Shown here piece after piece: positions 11,087 to 26,000 of a stretch of 64,000 bases of DNA. The DNA lies in the NCBI GenBank assembly GCA_037576195.1, contig CM075102.1, positions 43,086,745-43,150,744 of the forward strand, in the 5' to 3' direction. The stretch's first letter is position 1. Every line of letters starts with the position of its first letter. A program made the translations under genes and the position numbers. The DNA comes from Phytoseiulus persimilis. Taxonomy: Eukaryota > Arthropoda > Arachnida > Mesostigmata > Phytoseiidae. Under the pieces are notes generated by a model. That model was not told where the DNA came from. It ran no database searches and saw only the letters and a list, made by a program, of their open reading frames with translations.

Positions 11087-14000
11087 GTACGTTGGATTCG
11101 AATTCCTTAGCATAGGCTAAGTCAGACAATGAAATCTTGCTGTTCGAAAGACATTGGTGGAATTTGTTTGCCGTGACGGCTCATCGTGCAAGCTCGTACC
11201 ACAAAGCACGCGCTCGGTGCACAGTCGGCTCGGTGACTCGGGGTTTAGAAACGTGTTTTCCGCGTCGGCCGTTACACACGCGGGAGGGTCGTAATAGGCG
11301 AGGCGATCTCAATTGTGGGAACCTGGATTTCCTCCTCAGCAAAGTCCGATATTTTGCTCTTAGGCCCCTATGGCGGTGTGGAGCGAGTATCGGTACCTCG
11401 TAATGGTGTCTCTCTTTGACCCTTTTCTCTTTTTCCTGGTTCGCTTTCTTAATTCCGTGCCTGCAGTCTCGATGGCCACACTAAAAGGAGGGTCGTTCTC
11501 CTGTTCGTTGTCTGCGTATGCTGTATCCGCCTTAGTCCACACAGACAGTCCGCTCATTAGGTTGTTCGTGTGTACGCGCGGCTTGTCTGTACCCCAAACC
11601 CAAGAGCTGGCTCGATGCAGATGTCCTCTCCTTTCGTTCGGTTCGGTCCGCACATCACGTCGCGAACGAAAAAGGAGGAAAGCACGGATCCCGAGCAAAG
11701 TTAGCAGAAGCTTCCTTTACTTTTCTTTGGAGTACGCCCATTGGCTCTTCTCTATTAACTAATGCACTAACGCACAGAGCAGAGGAACGAACGACTTACC
11801 GAAGACGACTCGCTGACCCGTTTGAAGTCAGGACTTTCGCCCTATAGAAATTCGAACGTTGCTCGCTCGTTTCGGCGTCCCGTCGTTGTCTTGAATCCTT
11901 TTAACAAAATGAAAACATGATACAACAACCCTTGCATTCTCCTTTTGTCTCGCACCCCGCCCCGTTGTTTGCTCCCCCTGACGGGTCAACTTCCCCGTAT
12001 GTGACCCGTTTCGTTGCCGGAGCCACTTCTGAGCCCTGGGCTCGCCTTGCTGACTTGACGACGCTCAAACGGATGCGCTTATGACTAATGTTCAGAGTTG
12101 CAATCTCTCCGAGTGACTCGGCTGCGGCGCATATTTCTGTACCTAACCAAGCAGTCTGTAAGACGAGAATGTTACCATCAGGGCATTCGACAAAACGGGG
12201 AAGCACTGCCGCCAAGTCGCCGCTGTCGCAGTCGTTGCGGTCCACATTGATGACGGCCTTATTAACAGTCGGCAGGTTCTTCGGTGCGAGACGTCGAACA
12301 GCGCTCGTTCTCAACGGCCGCTTTCGGAACAAAAAAAGAAAAGAAGAAGAAAAGAATCAGGATAAGAATGAGCAGGTAGAGGACAGGGACCGACGGCAGC
12401 CCCGAAAGCTCCGTAGTGGCTAAAGGTGCTCAAGAAAAATGAAGCTTGGCCCATTCGCTGTCTGGAGCCAGACAGCTCCGGCTTTGCTGCGTCTTCCCTT
12501 CGTTCTCCTGACGACGACGGCGGCGGCAGCGGCGATGTTAGCCACTGAGACAGTGTCCTTTCCTTCCCCAAAAGCTACCGACCAACGTTAATGCTCATCT
12601 CTGAGCGGAGATTCTCTCGTTCTGCTTTTTCAGAAGGGGACGTGCGACCCACGGCAGACAGGCCCTTCTCATTTATTCCAATTTGCTCCACACGCCCCTC
12701 CCCCCGCTCTTCTGCTAGCCACCCTCGTATTTTTCCTCTTTTTCCCCAGCCGGCCCGAAGGCTCCTCGGGGCCGCGGGAAATGCGAAAGGGAGGATGTCG
12801 ACGATGTGGCGGTGGCCGTATTTCGAACTTCGCAGCGAGCTTTGTTTCGCCAGGTAGAAACGAGCTCTGCGGCAAGAAGTCTTAAATGAATCTCGGCGTC
12901 TCGCTGCTGCTACCAGCACCGCTGCAAAGGAAATTGCAGCAGAAGGCGTGCAGATTAGCTCGAGAATCAACCAGGGACCGAACGAGTTCTTCCAACGCAG
13001 CGTGAGAAGCAAGCGGCTTGACAGACCTTGTCTCGGACGCAATTCAACGCCGAATCTGAGGGTTCGAGGAACCGTTCTCGTAGAGTTCGATCTCACCCGG
13101 GAACGTTTGCAACTTATTGGACTTTGAGGCTTCCCGCAGAACCGCGATACGCTCGGTGGTACTTAGCGCATCGCAGACCAGCTTTTTGTGGATGGAATCC
13201 AAATGAATGACGTTTCTCCGGCCCGAGCACAGTCCGAGTAGCGAGTTACCGAGCGAATCAAGGAACGAAATCTCACGCAATCCGCGTCAGGAGAGCGCAA
13301 TCCCGAGAGTACCGCCGGAAGGTTTGTTCCGATAGCAGACAATCATTTTCCGTAATCGCGCGGCTCCACCCACCCATTCTGGTTCGGTCAAGCTGGCTCG
13401 CAGTGTCCACTGGGCCTGATGAAGCTCTCACGCCGCAAAATACGGCGCGGAAAGAGGTAGGAAGCCGGCGAACTAGTTTCCGCAGCGTTGAGATATTTGT
13501 AGTCGCCTTGCTAGTGCGTGCGTCCGAGCAGTTTTTTCCGAATCGTCTCCGGACAATTGCGAGCATTTCAGCACACCTCGCAGTTCATGAGCAGCCGCTT
13601 CACCTTCCTCTAATTCCTGAGAAGAAGCGAGCCCCCGACGCAACGAGTGTAACTCGAGATTAATATGAACGAAGGTCTCGTGCCCCCGTCCGGAGTCGTT
13701 TCCATCCGCTTCATAGCCAGGCCCATTACGCGACACCACTAGAGTTCGCCCCCGTTTCCGCCCGAGCTCTCCTTCTTCCTAAAGCCAACCACCCTTCTCC
13801 GTCGTCTCGAGTATTACGTGGGGGGCCCGTGGGTTGAACGTTTAAGGTATATAAACCCGGAGCAACGTTTGCGCTGTTGCATCCTTCAACTGATTTTCTC
13901 CTCATGAAGCTTCTCGCTCGCCACTCGCCGAACTGCGACCGGCGGCGCTGCGATCCGTCGACGGAACTGCCAAAGTCCACGACTCCCGACTCGAAAGAAA

Positions 14001-17000
14001 CGGCATGCAGGAATAATACCGCTTCCATTCACAAGGAGTTCTTGGAGAAGCGTCTGAATGTCGAGCGTGCGTACTCGATAAGTCAGTTCCAAGTGGTTTG
14101 CTCTGAGGAGTTTTGACAGCTTTTTCTCAACACGGATCACTTGTCCGCGTAGCGTGTCGGCATCATAGTTTCAAAATGAGCGTGAGACAGAAGAGGAAAC
14201 CCCGAGGGTCCCCTGAGTTGTCAGCGCAGCGATCACGTTCGACACTCTGTAGCTTACAACATTCGCACGGATCTCAGGCGACATCGCCGATCGGTCCATG
14301 GGTCGCCGTTCACGAACGCGCTCAGCGATGCGCCGAAATTCTAGAACGAAGACGCCGAGTCATTAGATGATCCGACACCAGAGGGAATCCGTTACATGTT
14401 TATGTCTCTTCTCGCTCGTTCGAAGAATCGGGCAGCCTGAAAACTGAAGACACATAGTTCGGCGCCGCCGCCACTCGAAACGCTCCCAGCCGAGCTCGCT
14501 TGCAGAGAATCAACCTCATCCAACAAACTCACGGATGTTGTTCTGTTGTAAGAAACCGGAATCGGAGAGTCTCCGAGCTCGATGATTTTTTCCCACCCTT
14601 GGACCCGGAAAGCTGACATTTCGGTGAGAGGCTTCCAGACATCAGGTGCACACACGCTACGGATTTTGACGAGAGAGAACGATTCGTCGAGCTCAAGAAA
14701 AGTGCGAGACGTTGAAAATGTTTCAGTTGCTGCTCGAGCGTTTCAGAAGTCGGCGAAAGTCTTTCAAATCAGCCGAGAACTCTGTGACGGACTCCTTCCA
14801 AGACGCTGATCTCACAGTTGCATCACGGCAGGCCCTCTTCCTTCGTTCTCAATTTGTTGGACACCAATACAGCTCGTAATCAACCTCTTCGAAGCTCCGC
14901 GGTGATGCATTCCAATTGATTCCTCATTTCGGAAGGATTCCTTTCAGAAAGGTTCACCCATGCTGCCAGAAAAGAAACTTCGGAGATTTTGCCTCCTGTT
15001 TCCGCGAAAAATATTTTTCCCGCGCACGCCTGAGCCGATAAGTTCATCCCACAGCGATTCCAATTTCCCAAAGAGACTCAAGAAGGAAATCAAGCGAATC
15101 CCTCCGTGCCATTGCCAGACACGTCTTATGCTGATTCCTCGTGAGGGGCAAGAGCGCGACCACAATGCTCGGCCACGTGCCGGCGATCACCTGAGCCCCT
15201 CGTCCTGTGGAATGGATCTTCATGATCTGTGGTCAACTCCTTCGCGCTGTCCGGGAACATTCTGTCAACAAATACTGTCGATGAGGTAAGCGGGACGATG
15301 ACTCCGTGAAACTTCGGATGAGCGATGGGTTTTCGCTACATTGCCACGAGGTCTCAGTTGTTGAAATCGCGAAGTCCGTTGGAGTGTCTGCCAAGTGCAA
15401 GCTGCTCCTGCTCGGAGCAGCCAAGAGCGAGCCGATCATCGATGGATCGTCGTCGCCTAAGCTCTTACACAAGGAAGTACGGTTGCTCAGGATCGCTCAC
15501 TCCTGGTCTGTTGGCCTGGCTGTCGCTCGGCTGGCCGGCCGGCCGGTCGGTCGGTCGGTCGGTCGGCTGGGTTGGCTTCCTAGCTCTCTGACTGGCTCTG
15601 ATCGGCCGACCGGTCCGTCGGTCGGTCGTCGTTCATTTCCTAAAAATTGTCACCTTCTTCCGCATTGGCTGTCAGAGTTCATCAAATCAAGGTGACTTTT
15701 GAATTTTCATTTTTTCTATCCTCCTACACAGTCTCCTTGTTGTGCTCCCTCCACTACCCTTGGTGTAGGGTGGGTAAGCGAGCGCGCGCGAGGACGAGCG
15801 GGCGAGCCAGTAAGTGAAAATCCCCCTGCGCCCTTCCTGGTCACGGCTGATATCTCGACTACTGCGACTACGACGACGATCATCGCGATGATGATGATCA
15901 TGATAGTGATGCCGACACCGACATCGAAAGCTACGACAACTGAAGTAGCTCAAAAGAAAGCTACTACGACCGTTCTCTCGTAGCCGACCAGACACCCGAG
16001 CGAACGATCGAATGACCGATCACAAACTTGAGGGAATCACTTTGTACAGACTCGCATTCGAACGAACAAATTCACAACGAGCTCGTTGGGTATCGCTCCT
16101 CCCTCGCCCTGGCATCTCCCAAGACGGGAATCGTGGCCCTATTTCTCGATCAATGTGCGCAACGACCGTTTCCCTTGAAATGGTTCCGTATCTCGGGTTT
16201 GATTGGCGGCAAGGAGTTAGGTCGCATAGGACACCAGAAGCCCATAAACACCGAGCGTCTCATTGTACCGTCATCTAGTCATCGAAAATCCGGTATTTTC
16301 TCGATGATCCCTCTGTCGGGTTATTCGGGATCACACAAATCCCGCTCGAAGATCTTCGTGAACAATCAGACATCGCGGCTCCGTGATCGTTCGAGGATTC
16401 ATGCCGAAACTACCGCGCTCTAAGGAACGAGTCCGACGCGTTTATTGTAATGCCTTCGTGCGTGTGTCCCCTCGCAACCCCTGACCGCTCTCGGTCCCGA
16501 TCTGACTGATCGTTGTTGAATTTTTTTTTTCAACGACGACGATCAGGATGACGGGCATCTGTCTGAGTTGGGCGATTGCAGTGGTGTGAGTGGCCTCTCG
16601 GTCCCTCATGCGGAGATCTGAGATACGAGGGGTGAACCCGGAAAAAAAATGCGGAAGTTTGAACTTGCTGCTGCCCATTGCAGCTGCTCATTGCTGATCA
16701 GAGACCAACCGGTCGTCCGATTCGGCGACCGAGTATCGTGGCGTTCCGTTCATTCCACAGTCACCCTGGCGAGTTCCAAATACGCGGGGGATTCCCTCCG
16801 CCCCGAGATCGTTCGTCTACTCGTGCTCCAACGATTCTTTCTGATTGTCTGTCGCACTGCGGTTTGAGCTGCGATCGCTGTGGGCGTTGCACCGAGTGTC
16901 GCCATAGTGATGATGAACCCGGTGACTGGTAGCGATGTCCAACGCAGAGATGGTGCGCTGACTCCTGCCACTCGATTGGCGACGAACGGACAAACGGACG

Positions 17001-20000
17001 GACGGGCGGGCTGGCAAGCGGCGGAACACAGCGGAAACGCTGTTCCCCGATCGAAGCCCCGGTCGGCATTTCGTCAGTTCCTGTCGCACGAAGGGTTGCC
17101 GTTTCGAAATCCATTGTTTCAGGGCTGCACTTGTTGCACGGTGCCCAGCCACCGCAGGTAACGTGGGTAAAGGTAACCTGTCGGCCGCGTTGCCGTCCGG
17201 TGACCTACGTTGCATCCAAAGCCGCCTACACCACGCGGCGGCCGCCAACCCGGCGGCCGGCCGGCCCGTCTGCCTCGCTGACTAGGCGGCGGACTTGGTG
17301 AACGGGAAACTATCCGTTACGTTGAACTGGGCTGCGTGACTGAGAACGGGAGACTGTGTTTCTGAGGAAGCGTTCGGGTCAGCTGTTCGTTCATTTCCGA
17401 AATGATATTCCGCCGTCGATGATTTCTATTTGTCTGTAGCGGTATCCGAGACGAGTTTCTAGCGGCGGCGTTGGCGGCGGCGGCTAGATGTATTCCTTTG
17501 TTGGAGTGCTCCTGGTTCTGATCCGAATCATTCTTGCTTACCAAATGACGGCTAACAATGACGACGACGACATCAACAATATATTCGATTGAGGGTGAAT
17601 AAAAGAAGCGAGAACATGAAGGGGAGACGAATGACCGACTGCGGAGATGATTTCGGCTGGAAAAAGTCCGGTGGCTGAAAGGAACGGCTAGAAATCCGCC
17701 AGCCAAATCGCTGAAGCTGCTGTCGCCGTCGCCCGGATTCCCGGTCAGTGGTCATGACAGCTGAAGGAAGCCACCATCTCCATGAGAATCGCTGAATGCT
17801 TTCCTTCCCTAGCGAATCGGCATCAACGCTTTGCATCTTCTGGTCGTTTCTAGCAGAAGGAAGGCGGCGGCGGCGACGACGACACTGGTAGCAGCAACTT
17901 TAGCGTCTGTCGATGCCTCATCAGCGTCCTCATGTTCATCAAACTGGCGAACGAACATACGCACACGAACAGAGTGGCCTGAATCGCCACCGAGAATGCG
18001 GGCGTCCTGGGGCAGCTGTTTCTGAGCTCGCTTACGATGCTTTGATCAGCTGCCCGAATCGAAGTTTGAAACAAATTGAAAACTCGATGAGGTTCCGCTG
18101 ATTGGCGCACAGCGTCTCCGTGTTTGTTTTCACTCCTGTGGAGGTGTAGGATCCAGCCGACTCGTCTCGGACGTCCGCCGAACCTCAAGCAGTCGCCTCC
18201 GGTGGCGCTTTCTCCATGGAACACCGGGACGGCGCGGTTGTCGGGACGGGAGGCGGATCGGTGCATGGGGAAGTGTTTTCTGTTGAGATTCGTGGATCGG
18301 CGAACGTTGGGCTGATTTTAAGCTGCTCCACTGCTCGCTGGTCAATCCCATTCGATCTGGAAATCGTGACCATTGTCCACGGAGATCACGAACGCTGGTC
18401 GCGTTGTCGCTATCCACAAATTGCTGCCTTCCTAGTAAACGATGTCGCTCGTTTTGAGCGAGTTCGATTCGCTAAGCCGCTTTATGCGCTCGTATCGCAC
18501 TTTCCGATGCTGGTTACGCCGGTCGTTGGCGTCGGCCGGCTACAATGCTGGCTGATGATGACGGTGCTGTTCTCAAGTGTAACGGACTGCTTCGGTCAAG
18601 ATGTCACTGACCGAGCGAGACTACAATAGTGGCCGATAGTTGTCTTCTCCTACACGAAGACTACGATTCGCTCCGAGGAACTATGCCTAAACTCGCTGGG
18701 CCTCCTTGTAGACTTTGTGGACGAGCAAGAACGTGACCAGTCCGCCATTCAACTTGTCGACGCCGCGGGATCCATGGCCGGAATATCCGGTGATTTGCCG
18801 GGCGGTTAGAAAATCTCGTCGACAGGCCAGGATTCCCCACCTTGTCGGCCCATCTCCGCTCGGGGTTTCTGGAATCGTCGACGACAAGCATGGAATGCTC
18901 TTCTGCGCCGTTCATTGCTCTCGGAGGTGCCGAAGACGTTGACCTCTGTGGGGGTGCTCTGCGAGTGGACGGCCGCTGAGAAGATCGGATGGATGGATGG
19001 ATAGATATGTCCATCTGGTCAGTTAGCGCGAAGTTAGTTTTTTACGAGGCCCCAGGAGGTTGAAGGTCGGTCAGCCAGCCAGCCCGGAGAACCTGTGACC
19101 GGGAAGTTATGCAAGGGGACAGTGCACCCCGGAGGCCTCTCGGGTCCGAAATCTCGTTTCGACTGGACTTGAAACGTTGGATCGAAGGCGGCGATCCAAA
19201 ACGTCTGTTGCTTTCGAGCCCAGAGTAACCGTCGCAGCGTGTTCTTGCTGAACAGCCAACGCAATCCATTTGGATCATATCTCGAATCGGGAAGAACAGG
19301 GGAGCGCTAATTGCTCGGAGGATACGAGAGCTCCGCCGTGGAGCGCGGCTGTCGCGGATCCTCTTTTTCAACAAAAAATCAGTCAGAAAGCCATCAGAAG
19401 AAGTTGAGCGAGTGTCATTAGAATGAACGCACGCGAGACGCTAAATCGACGTTGCGTGTGGACGAAGTGTTTGATTCTGCTGAGATGGTCTCGAGCATCG
19501 TGTGTTCGTATGAGATGGACGGTATTGCGTCAACTACGCTCATACGGAGAGAAAATACACCTTGTTTCTTGGCAGAAGGCTCACGCGACACGTTGCATAA
19601 CTTTTTCAGACTGAGTCCGGTACTCACTTCCTTCCCGACCCGTTTGAGCGTCAGCTCGAACTGTTGCTTTCGTTGATCGGACCAATCGCCGCCGAAGACG
19701 TTCTCCATTGGGACGCCGAACGCCGAGAGCTCGCTGTTCCGCCGAAATCGCGACGTTGAACTCGACGGTCAGCTTCCCGGTTCGGTCCGGAACTGTGCGG
19801 AAGCAAGTTCGTTGTTGGGTGTGCGTCTCTGCGATTCGGTGCGTGTTTTCTCTAATGTGAACGTTCGGTTCACCTGCAGAGGCCTTTCTGGCAGCGGTCT
19901 CAGGCCATCCACCTTGGACATCTCTGAGAACATTGAGGCCTCCGCTGTTGCCCTGTCCGCGCGGTCTTCTCACTCCATGCATATTCTCACAGAGGTCGTC

Positions 20001-23000
20001 GACCAAGACCAAGCTGCCGATGCTGGAACTTCTAACGGCGCTCGAGCTCCGTTCAAGTTGCATAACCCACACTTCCTGGTCGCGAGGGGTGCCTCTGGCC
20101 AATGGCCGGCAGAGAGCGAGCCGGCGAGGACCCACCATGCACCTTGCGGATCGCTCTTTGTAATGGCGATCTGGTGGACAGGGTGCACGGAGTTCGTCCA
20201 GATCTGTCAGATGCACGGACGGCAGACGGACATGGCCGATGAAAGGAGACTCTTTGCGCAGTTGTTTCTAGTTGGTCGGACGGCTGGCTGAAGGGAAAGA
20301 GAGTCGGACGGACGGACACACACACTCCGATTGGGTAGGGCTCACTGTCTCGAAATGTTGCGGTGTCGAATTGCTCGTCTTCGTTTTTCACAAACAGTGT
20401 TGTCAGTTTCGGATGTGAGTCCATTCAGTCAACTTGCCGGAAATCGTGGCATTTCACGAGCGAGTCTAGAACTGCTTCTGCACAGCAGCAACCACTTTGC
20501 AGACTGGGGAAGAATGAAATGTTAAACTGTTGCTCGGACGAATGTCTAGCCAGGCCGATCGAGAGGAGCTCCATGGAAACGATTGGCGAAAGTTTCTGGC
20601 TGTCGGAACGAATGTCGCCGATGCACATTCGAGACAGCGGACTCGGGCTTCGATAACCACCTCACTGACGAAAGTCGATGTCGCTGCGCTAAACCCTTTT
20701 CCGGTCAGTTCACTTTTATCGGCGATCCGGAGTTGTCTTCCAAGAGCAACTCCGAAGATTGTTCGATGTTGGCTTCCTCGAGATTAACGACTGCTGATAC
20801 GATTGAGGAGGAGCGGAAAAGATTCGGTTCCGACATGTTCGTGGACACGGAGTCCGAGACGTAGTGGGGAAATTCTGAAAGTCCTCTCATGCTTCCCAGT
20901 CGAATATTTTGCGCGGAACGCGGGCCAAACGCTGTGATCGAGTCACTTCCTTGTTTCTGGTTCTCCCGGGTTCAGACTCAATTCATTGAGCTGCTCCGTT
21001 GGTGGAAGCCAGCGCGCAGAATTCTCCGCTGCATCCATCGGAGTCCATGGCTGGTCGGTTGGTTGGTCGGTCGGTCGGTCGGTCGTTCGGCCGACTCTCG
21101 AGTCCAGTAAGGCCTTCCTTTCTCACGATGCAGAATTCGGAGCGGTGACACAACCAACAACGGCGGCGGCAGCAGCAAATGATGATACGGTTCTTGAAGC
21201 GGAGCTGGCCAGTGCACCTCCAGCAGATGTGCCATTGCTCATGGTGACCCGGCAGAAACTCTGCTGAACCGAACCGAGTTGGAGCAAGTAGAGCCAAACC
21301 GAAGGAGGGACGACGCATGTAGGGCTGCCAGCCAGGCTACCAGAGAGGTAGGTAGGAGGGACGAACCTACTGGCTATGCCAACAACCAGCCAGCCAGCCA
21401 GCTATTCGGGGAGCTTCTGTCTTTTGTAGGCTTCTTTTCTCGAGACCACTTCTGTTCATGGGAACCTAACGGGACTAAATTTTTTATTGAGGGTGGCGTC
21501 GACCTAGTCGACGACCTGCAGGTTGATGCTGCGGCTGTTGCGTCGAGGCTGCAAAGCCTTCTGTTGCTTCTGCGAGCTCGTTTGACCTACAAGTCGCTCT
21601 CAAATTCGAATCCATGCGGGCGATCCGACCAGTCCAGCGAAGGAATCCATCCACCCACATTTACTGACGGAGCGCTTCCAGCACGTAATGCGGGATCAGC
21701 ACGTCGAGGTCAACGAGTTAGAATCCTCGCCTCCGTCCTTCCAGAACGCTGGATCCGACCTCCACGTTCTCGGGATCCGTTCCGTCTTGATGGCCGTCGT
21801 TGATTGATCGTCCGCAAAACTTTTCCTCACGTAGAGATGACTGCCACTCGAATCGGTCGTTCATGTATGGCCGGCCAGCACCGCTGTCTTTAAAGGTCTT
21901 CGAAGCCTTCCACGGTCCAGCTGTCCACCTTCTTCTCTGAATCCCTTCTTCTCCGCCCGTTCATGAGGAATCTGGCACAAAGCTGGTGTACCGAGCTAAC
22001 GGGCTGGTCAACAAACGACACGCGTCTCCTACAATGACCTCCCTGAACTCTTACGATAAGGTGCTCGAGTGTTGCTCGGTGGTCCAGCGGCAGAGGGGTG
22101 ACGACTTGTATGGCTGGCTCTCTCCGCACATCTGGACCTTCGAGCGTCCGCGGACCTTCGGACGGACCTCGACACACGAAGCGATCGGGCGGGCGGTCGA
22201 GCGAGCGAGCCGGCCGGCCGGCGACCGAGTGACCGTCCACACGAGCGATCAAAAACCCCTAAAACTCGGACGACAACGACAGGTGCCTAACGGGTTCTCT
22301 AAGAATGCGGCCAGGAATCCGAGTTACTTCTCAGGTGACCTGAGGCCGATATCTAGGTCGATTGGAAGCGCTCACGAGGGTCTTTCCACGACGCGGTTTT
22401 CGGTCTACGATGTTGGAGAATTCGTGGATCGTTTAGCGCTCGGAGCGTCGAGTTGTAACATGCGGACGCACTTCCGGTGAGCGCGTTATGATGACATTCC
22501 GCGGGCCGTAATGGGCACGGCGTGATCACGAACGTTGTTTGTCCATCGTTTTGTGCTTCGTGGAAGTATGACCTGATCCTCCCACTCGATCAGGACGCAC
22601 AATGGCGATTCGAACCGCCGCCGCGTCTGTACAGCGGAGCGGACGGACCTACGGAGGGATAAACAAACGCACACATGGAGATAGGTAGACGGCGATCTAG
22701 CCGGCTCCTTGACAATTCAGGGTCGCCGTGGGCATTCGACGGCGATAGTCCATGGGAATATCCACAGTCATTCACCGCCATCCAACTGGTTGCGCCAGTT
22801 GGGGCGTGCTGGTGATGGCGGCTCGCTCGAAGACGTGACAGCATGCCATGGACAGTTGTCTGTCAAGTCGGCCATCGCCACCTTGTGGCCACGAGGGCGT
22901 CATAAGGCTCGTTGCGCTCGTAATGAGCAGGATAGCCACAACAACAGCCCGAGCTCCTCGCGACAGTTTCACCTAACCTACAAAATCTGTTTCTCATTCG

Positions 23001-26000
23001 TTTCTGCGGCCAGAGCGCTCCGATCGTAGTTTGGAGATCGTTCCTGGAGTGAGATTTCGCGGAGGCAATCGCTTCGGGGAGAACACCGAATAGGGCTCGA
23101 CGGGGACTCGGTGAATGGGAAACGGCTTCGTTTATGATCGGTTTCGACAGCCTGCCGTCGTTTCGGACCGTGGTTGGAACGGGAGTCGAATCATCGACGA
23201 TACCGCCGCCCATTCCACTAGCTCATCCGCGGTGTCATCGATCCCGATTTTTCTACACGATCTAACGAAATGGAGTTGATATTTTTGTCGTGCTCAAGGA
23301 AGCTCTCAGGTTTCGCATTCGCTCAGCACTCAGTCTACATTGGAGTTTTCCGGCCAGTCATCGACTACCGCGACGAATAATGAAATGTAGGTGGGCGTCG
23401 GCTGTCCTTTTCGCCATCCGAACTTCTCCGCGAGCGTCACGGACAAACCGCCGTAACTCAGTCATTCTCGGTTTCGTATCGAGCGGCGAAGGCTGCCGTG
23501 GAATCCCGAATAACTGGCCTATTTGCGGACTGTCCCGAGGTCGGTACTGGGCACAGTCGCTGACTCACTCGTTCGGAATTGGATGAGACCTCTAGGCTGG
23601 CCACTCCCAGTCACCGAAACCGATAGATAATGCTTGCGTTCGAAGTGTGTGACCATCCCAGTGGGACTACGCGTCGGATGTTTGAGCTGGCCAGCCCACT
23701 GCAGGTTCGTTCGTTTGTCTGGTCGCTCTGGTGGAGTGGTTGCCTGCAGGCAGGCCTTTTGAGAGAATTCAGATAAGAAACACTTGCGGCCCATGACGAC
23801 AGCCGCCATTCGGATAGCCAGCCGGCCTTAGCCAACTGGACAACTTTCAGCTTGCGTCGACCAGTACCCTCAATTTAATTTCAGTCTTGTGGCACGGTAG
23901 CTCTCAGGAATAGAATATTCCGGAGAGCGCCACGATCTTCCACTAGAATCCTCTTCCGATACCAATCGATCTGTCGTCATAGTCGAATGTCGAGATGGTA
24001 ACTGTGCGGCGGGCACGTACGTCGGCCTTTTCAGCGAGCGGCCGTGCGTTTGGACCTGGGTGAATATTCGGAGGAAGTATCTCGCAGGAACGAAGAGTGC
24101 TGGAACTCCAGCCAGGCTCGCCTAGGAACTCCTGGAAGTTCGGTAGAATTTTTTGTTCTCGTGCGGCCATTCATTCGCTCATCCCGCTCGCCGGCCTCCA
24201 GTGATGCACTGCCTGTTGGTTCGTCTTAAGTTCTTTCTCCGATCGCTCGACATGTGAGATGCAGTGGTGGGAACGGAAGAGGCCAACGCGCGGAGATTCG
24301 AACGAAAGCTCCGGCTGCAGAATACAGCGGACTGCAGCGGCAGCAGAACCCCTCGATCTGGGGTAAAGAGAGCCAGAATGCATTGTTCGGCTCGCGCGGC
24401 TTTATCCACCTCCGTCGTCGTCTTCTTTGCTTCCTTCTCCCCTGTTTTTTTTTCCACACCGCTCCCATCTCAGGACTGGATGGACTTACCGCTTTGTCTT
24501 TGGCGGTCGGAAGACGGTGCGGCTCTCGATCGGATCGAGTTCCAGCGGCGACAGCGAAACGCCGTCGACGGAAGGTATTCACCGATGCATCTTCTCAGGA
24601 GCGCAGCGTTTTCTCAAATTTTCCACGGCTCACCCGTTGAGGGAAAAAAGCTCGATTTCGTTTCTACCGACCGATGTCAACAATGACACGAGTATGCAGT
24701 GTGCTTAGTTGGCGCCACACCGAGCGCTCTCGCTCGATTTCAACTCGACCTCGTCCGGAAATTTCCGCGGCGACCGACTCACTTCCGCCTGGAATCGTCT
24801 GTTGTGGCTGCGCAGGGAGAACTGGGAGGTGGATTCGCGGGCGCGAAGTCGCGTTCCATGCAGAGCACTTCACGAGCCAAGACGAAAAAAATCAACGAAT
24901 CGAACGAGTTTCAACAGTTTCGAGCATCGTTCCTCAAAATCATCGCCGCTCGAGTCGAACCGGTCTGACGAAAATCCCATTGACCCGTTGCACATCTACT
25001 ATCCGAACAATGTGTTTTTCAGCATCGCGGATTGTGGATGTGCAACGGGAATCGCCGCCGGTTAGAGAAGGGACACTTCCGCGTTATTCGAGATCCAGAC
25101 CGGTTCTATTTCGAGGGAGAAGGCTAGACTCGAACACAGCCGAAGGACATCCCCCAATCTGTTGGGTGTGCTCGCTCGCGGGTCCGACGACAGCTCGGAG
25201 CCGGAATCCGCCGAACGCGGCTCGATTTGAATTTTTTTTCTTCCAAACGATAGAAATTCCCCGCTACAAGACGGCGTAGCGGTGTTCCTCAGAAGCATGA
25301 CATCAGCAACTTCAACAGCGAGTCTAATTGCATTACGTAAGCATCGAGTTGAATGAATCCGATCGGTAGAGCGAGCGAGCGAACGACCGCACGAGCGAGC
25401 GCTGACCTCTCACTGGATATGCAGACTTCGGGGATCTCGTGATTTCGCGCAACACGGCTTTTCCACCTTTCAAAGCGATGTTCAGAGAATCAGCTACAAG
25501 TCGACAGCCTGAAAGTTCTGTCTCTAAGGTACAACGGCACATGCCCGACGGCCAAAGGCCAACGTACTGCGGATCTCTACGGGACGCCAACCCTGGATCG
25601 GGAAGAATAGAGGCTTCAGAAGGCGCTTGTTGGCCGAACGATGTCCGAATACCTGCTTGCCTACCGGCTTTCTGCCCGCTTGTCCAAGAGTGGAGACAAC
25701 GGCATCTGTTACTGGCCACATAACACAAAGCTCTCTTTTCCTACAGAAGGGAAATTTACGAGCGACTCGAGGAGACGACCAAGAGGCCAGGGGTACTCGG
25801 TGTTCGGCGACGATGGTTTGTTCAGTGATATTTTTCGGAGGAAAGAACATACACCATCAAAAGGCATACAAGCCCCCGTACACACTGGTCGTCAGTCTCA
25901 ATCTTCCTCACCTTTCGTTCGTACCTTCCTCCCGGGAAGCCCCTCATGCGGACCATTCCGATGTCAGGGCCCTGTTATTCCGAGTTTTTTTTTTGCTGCT

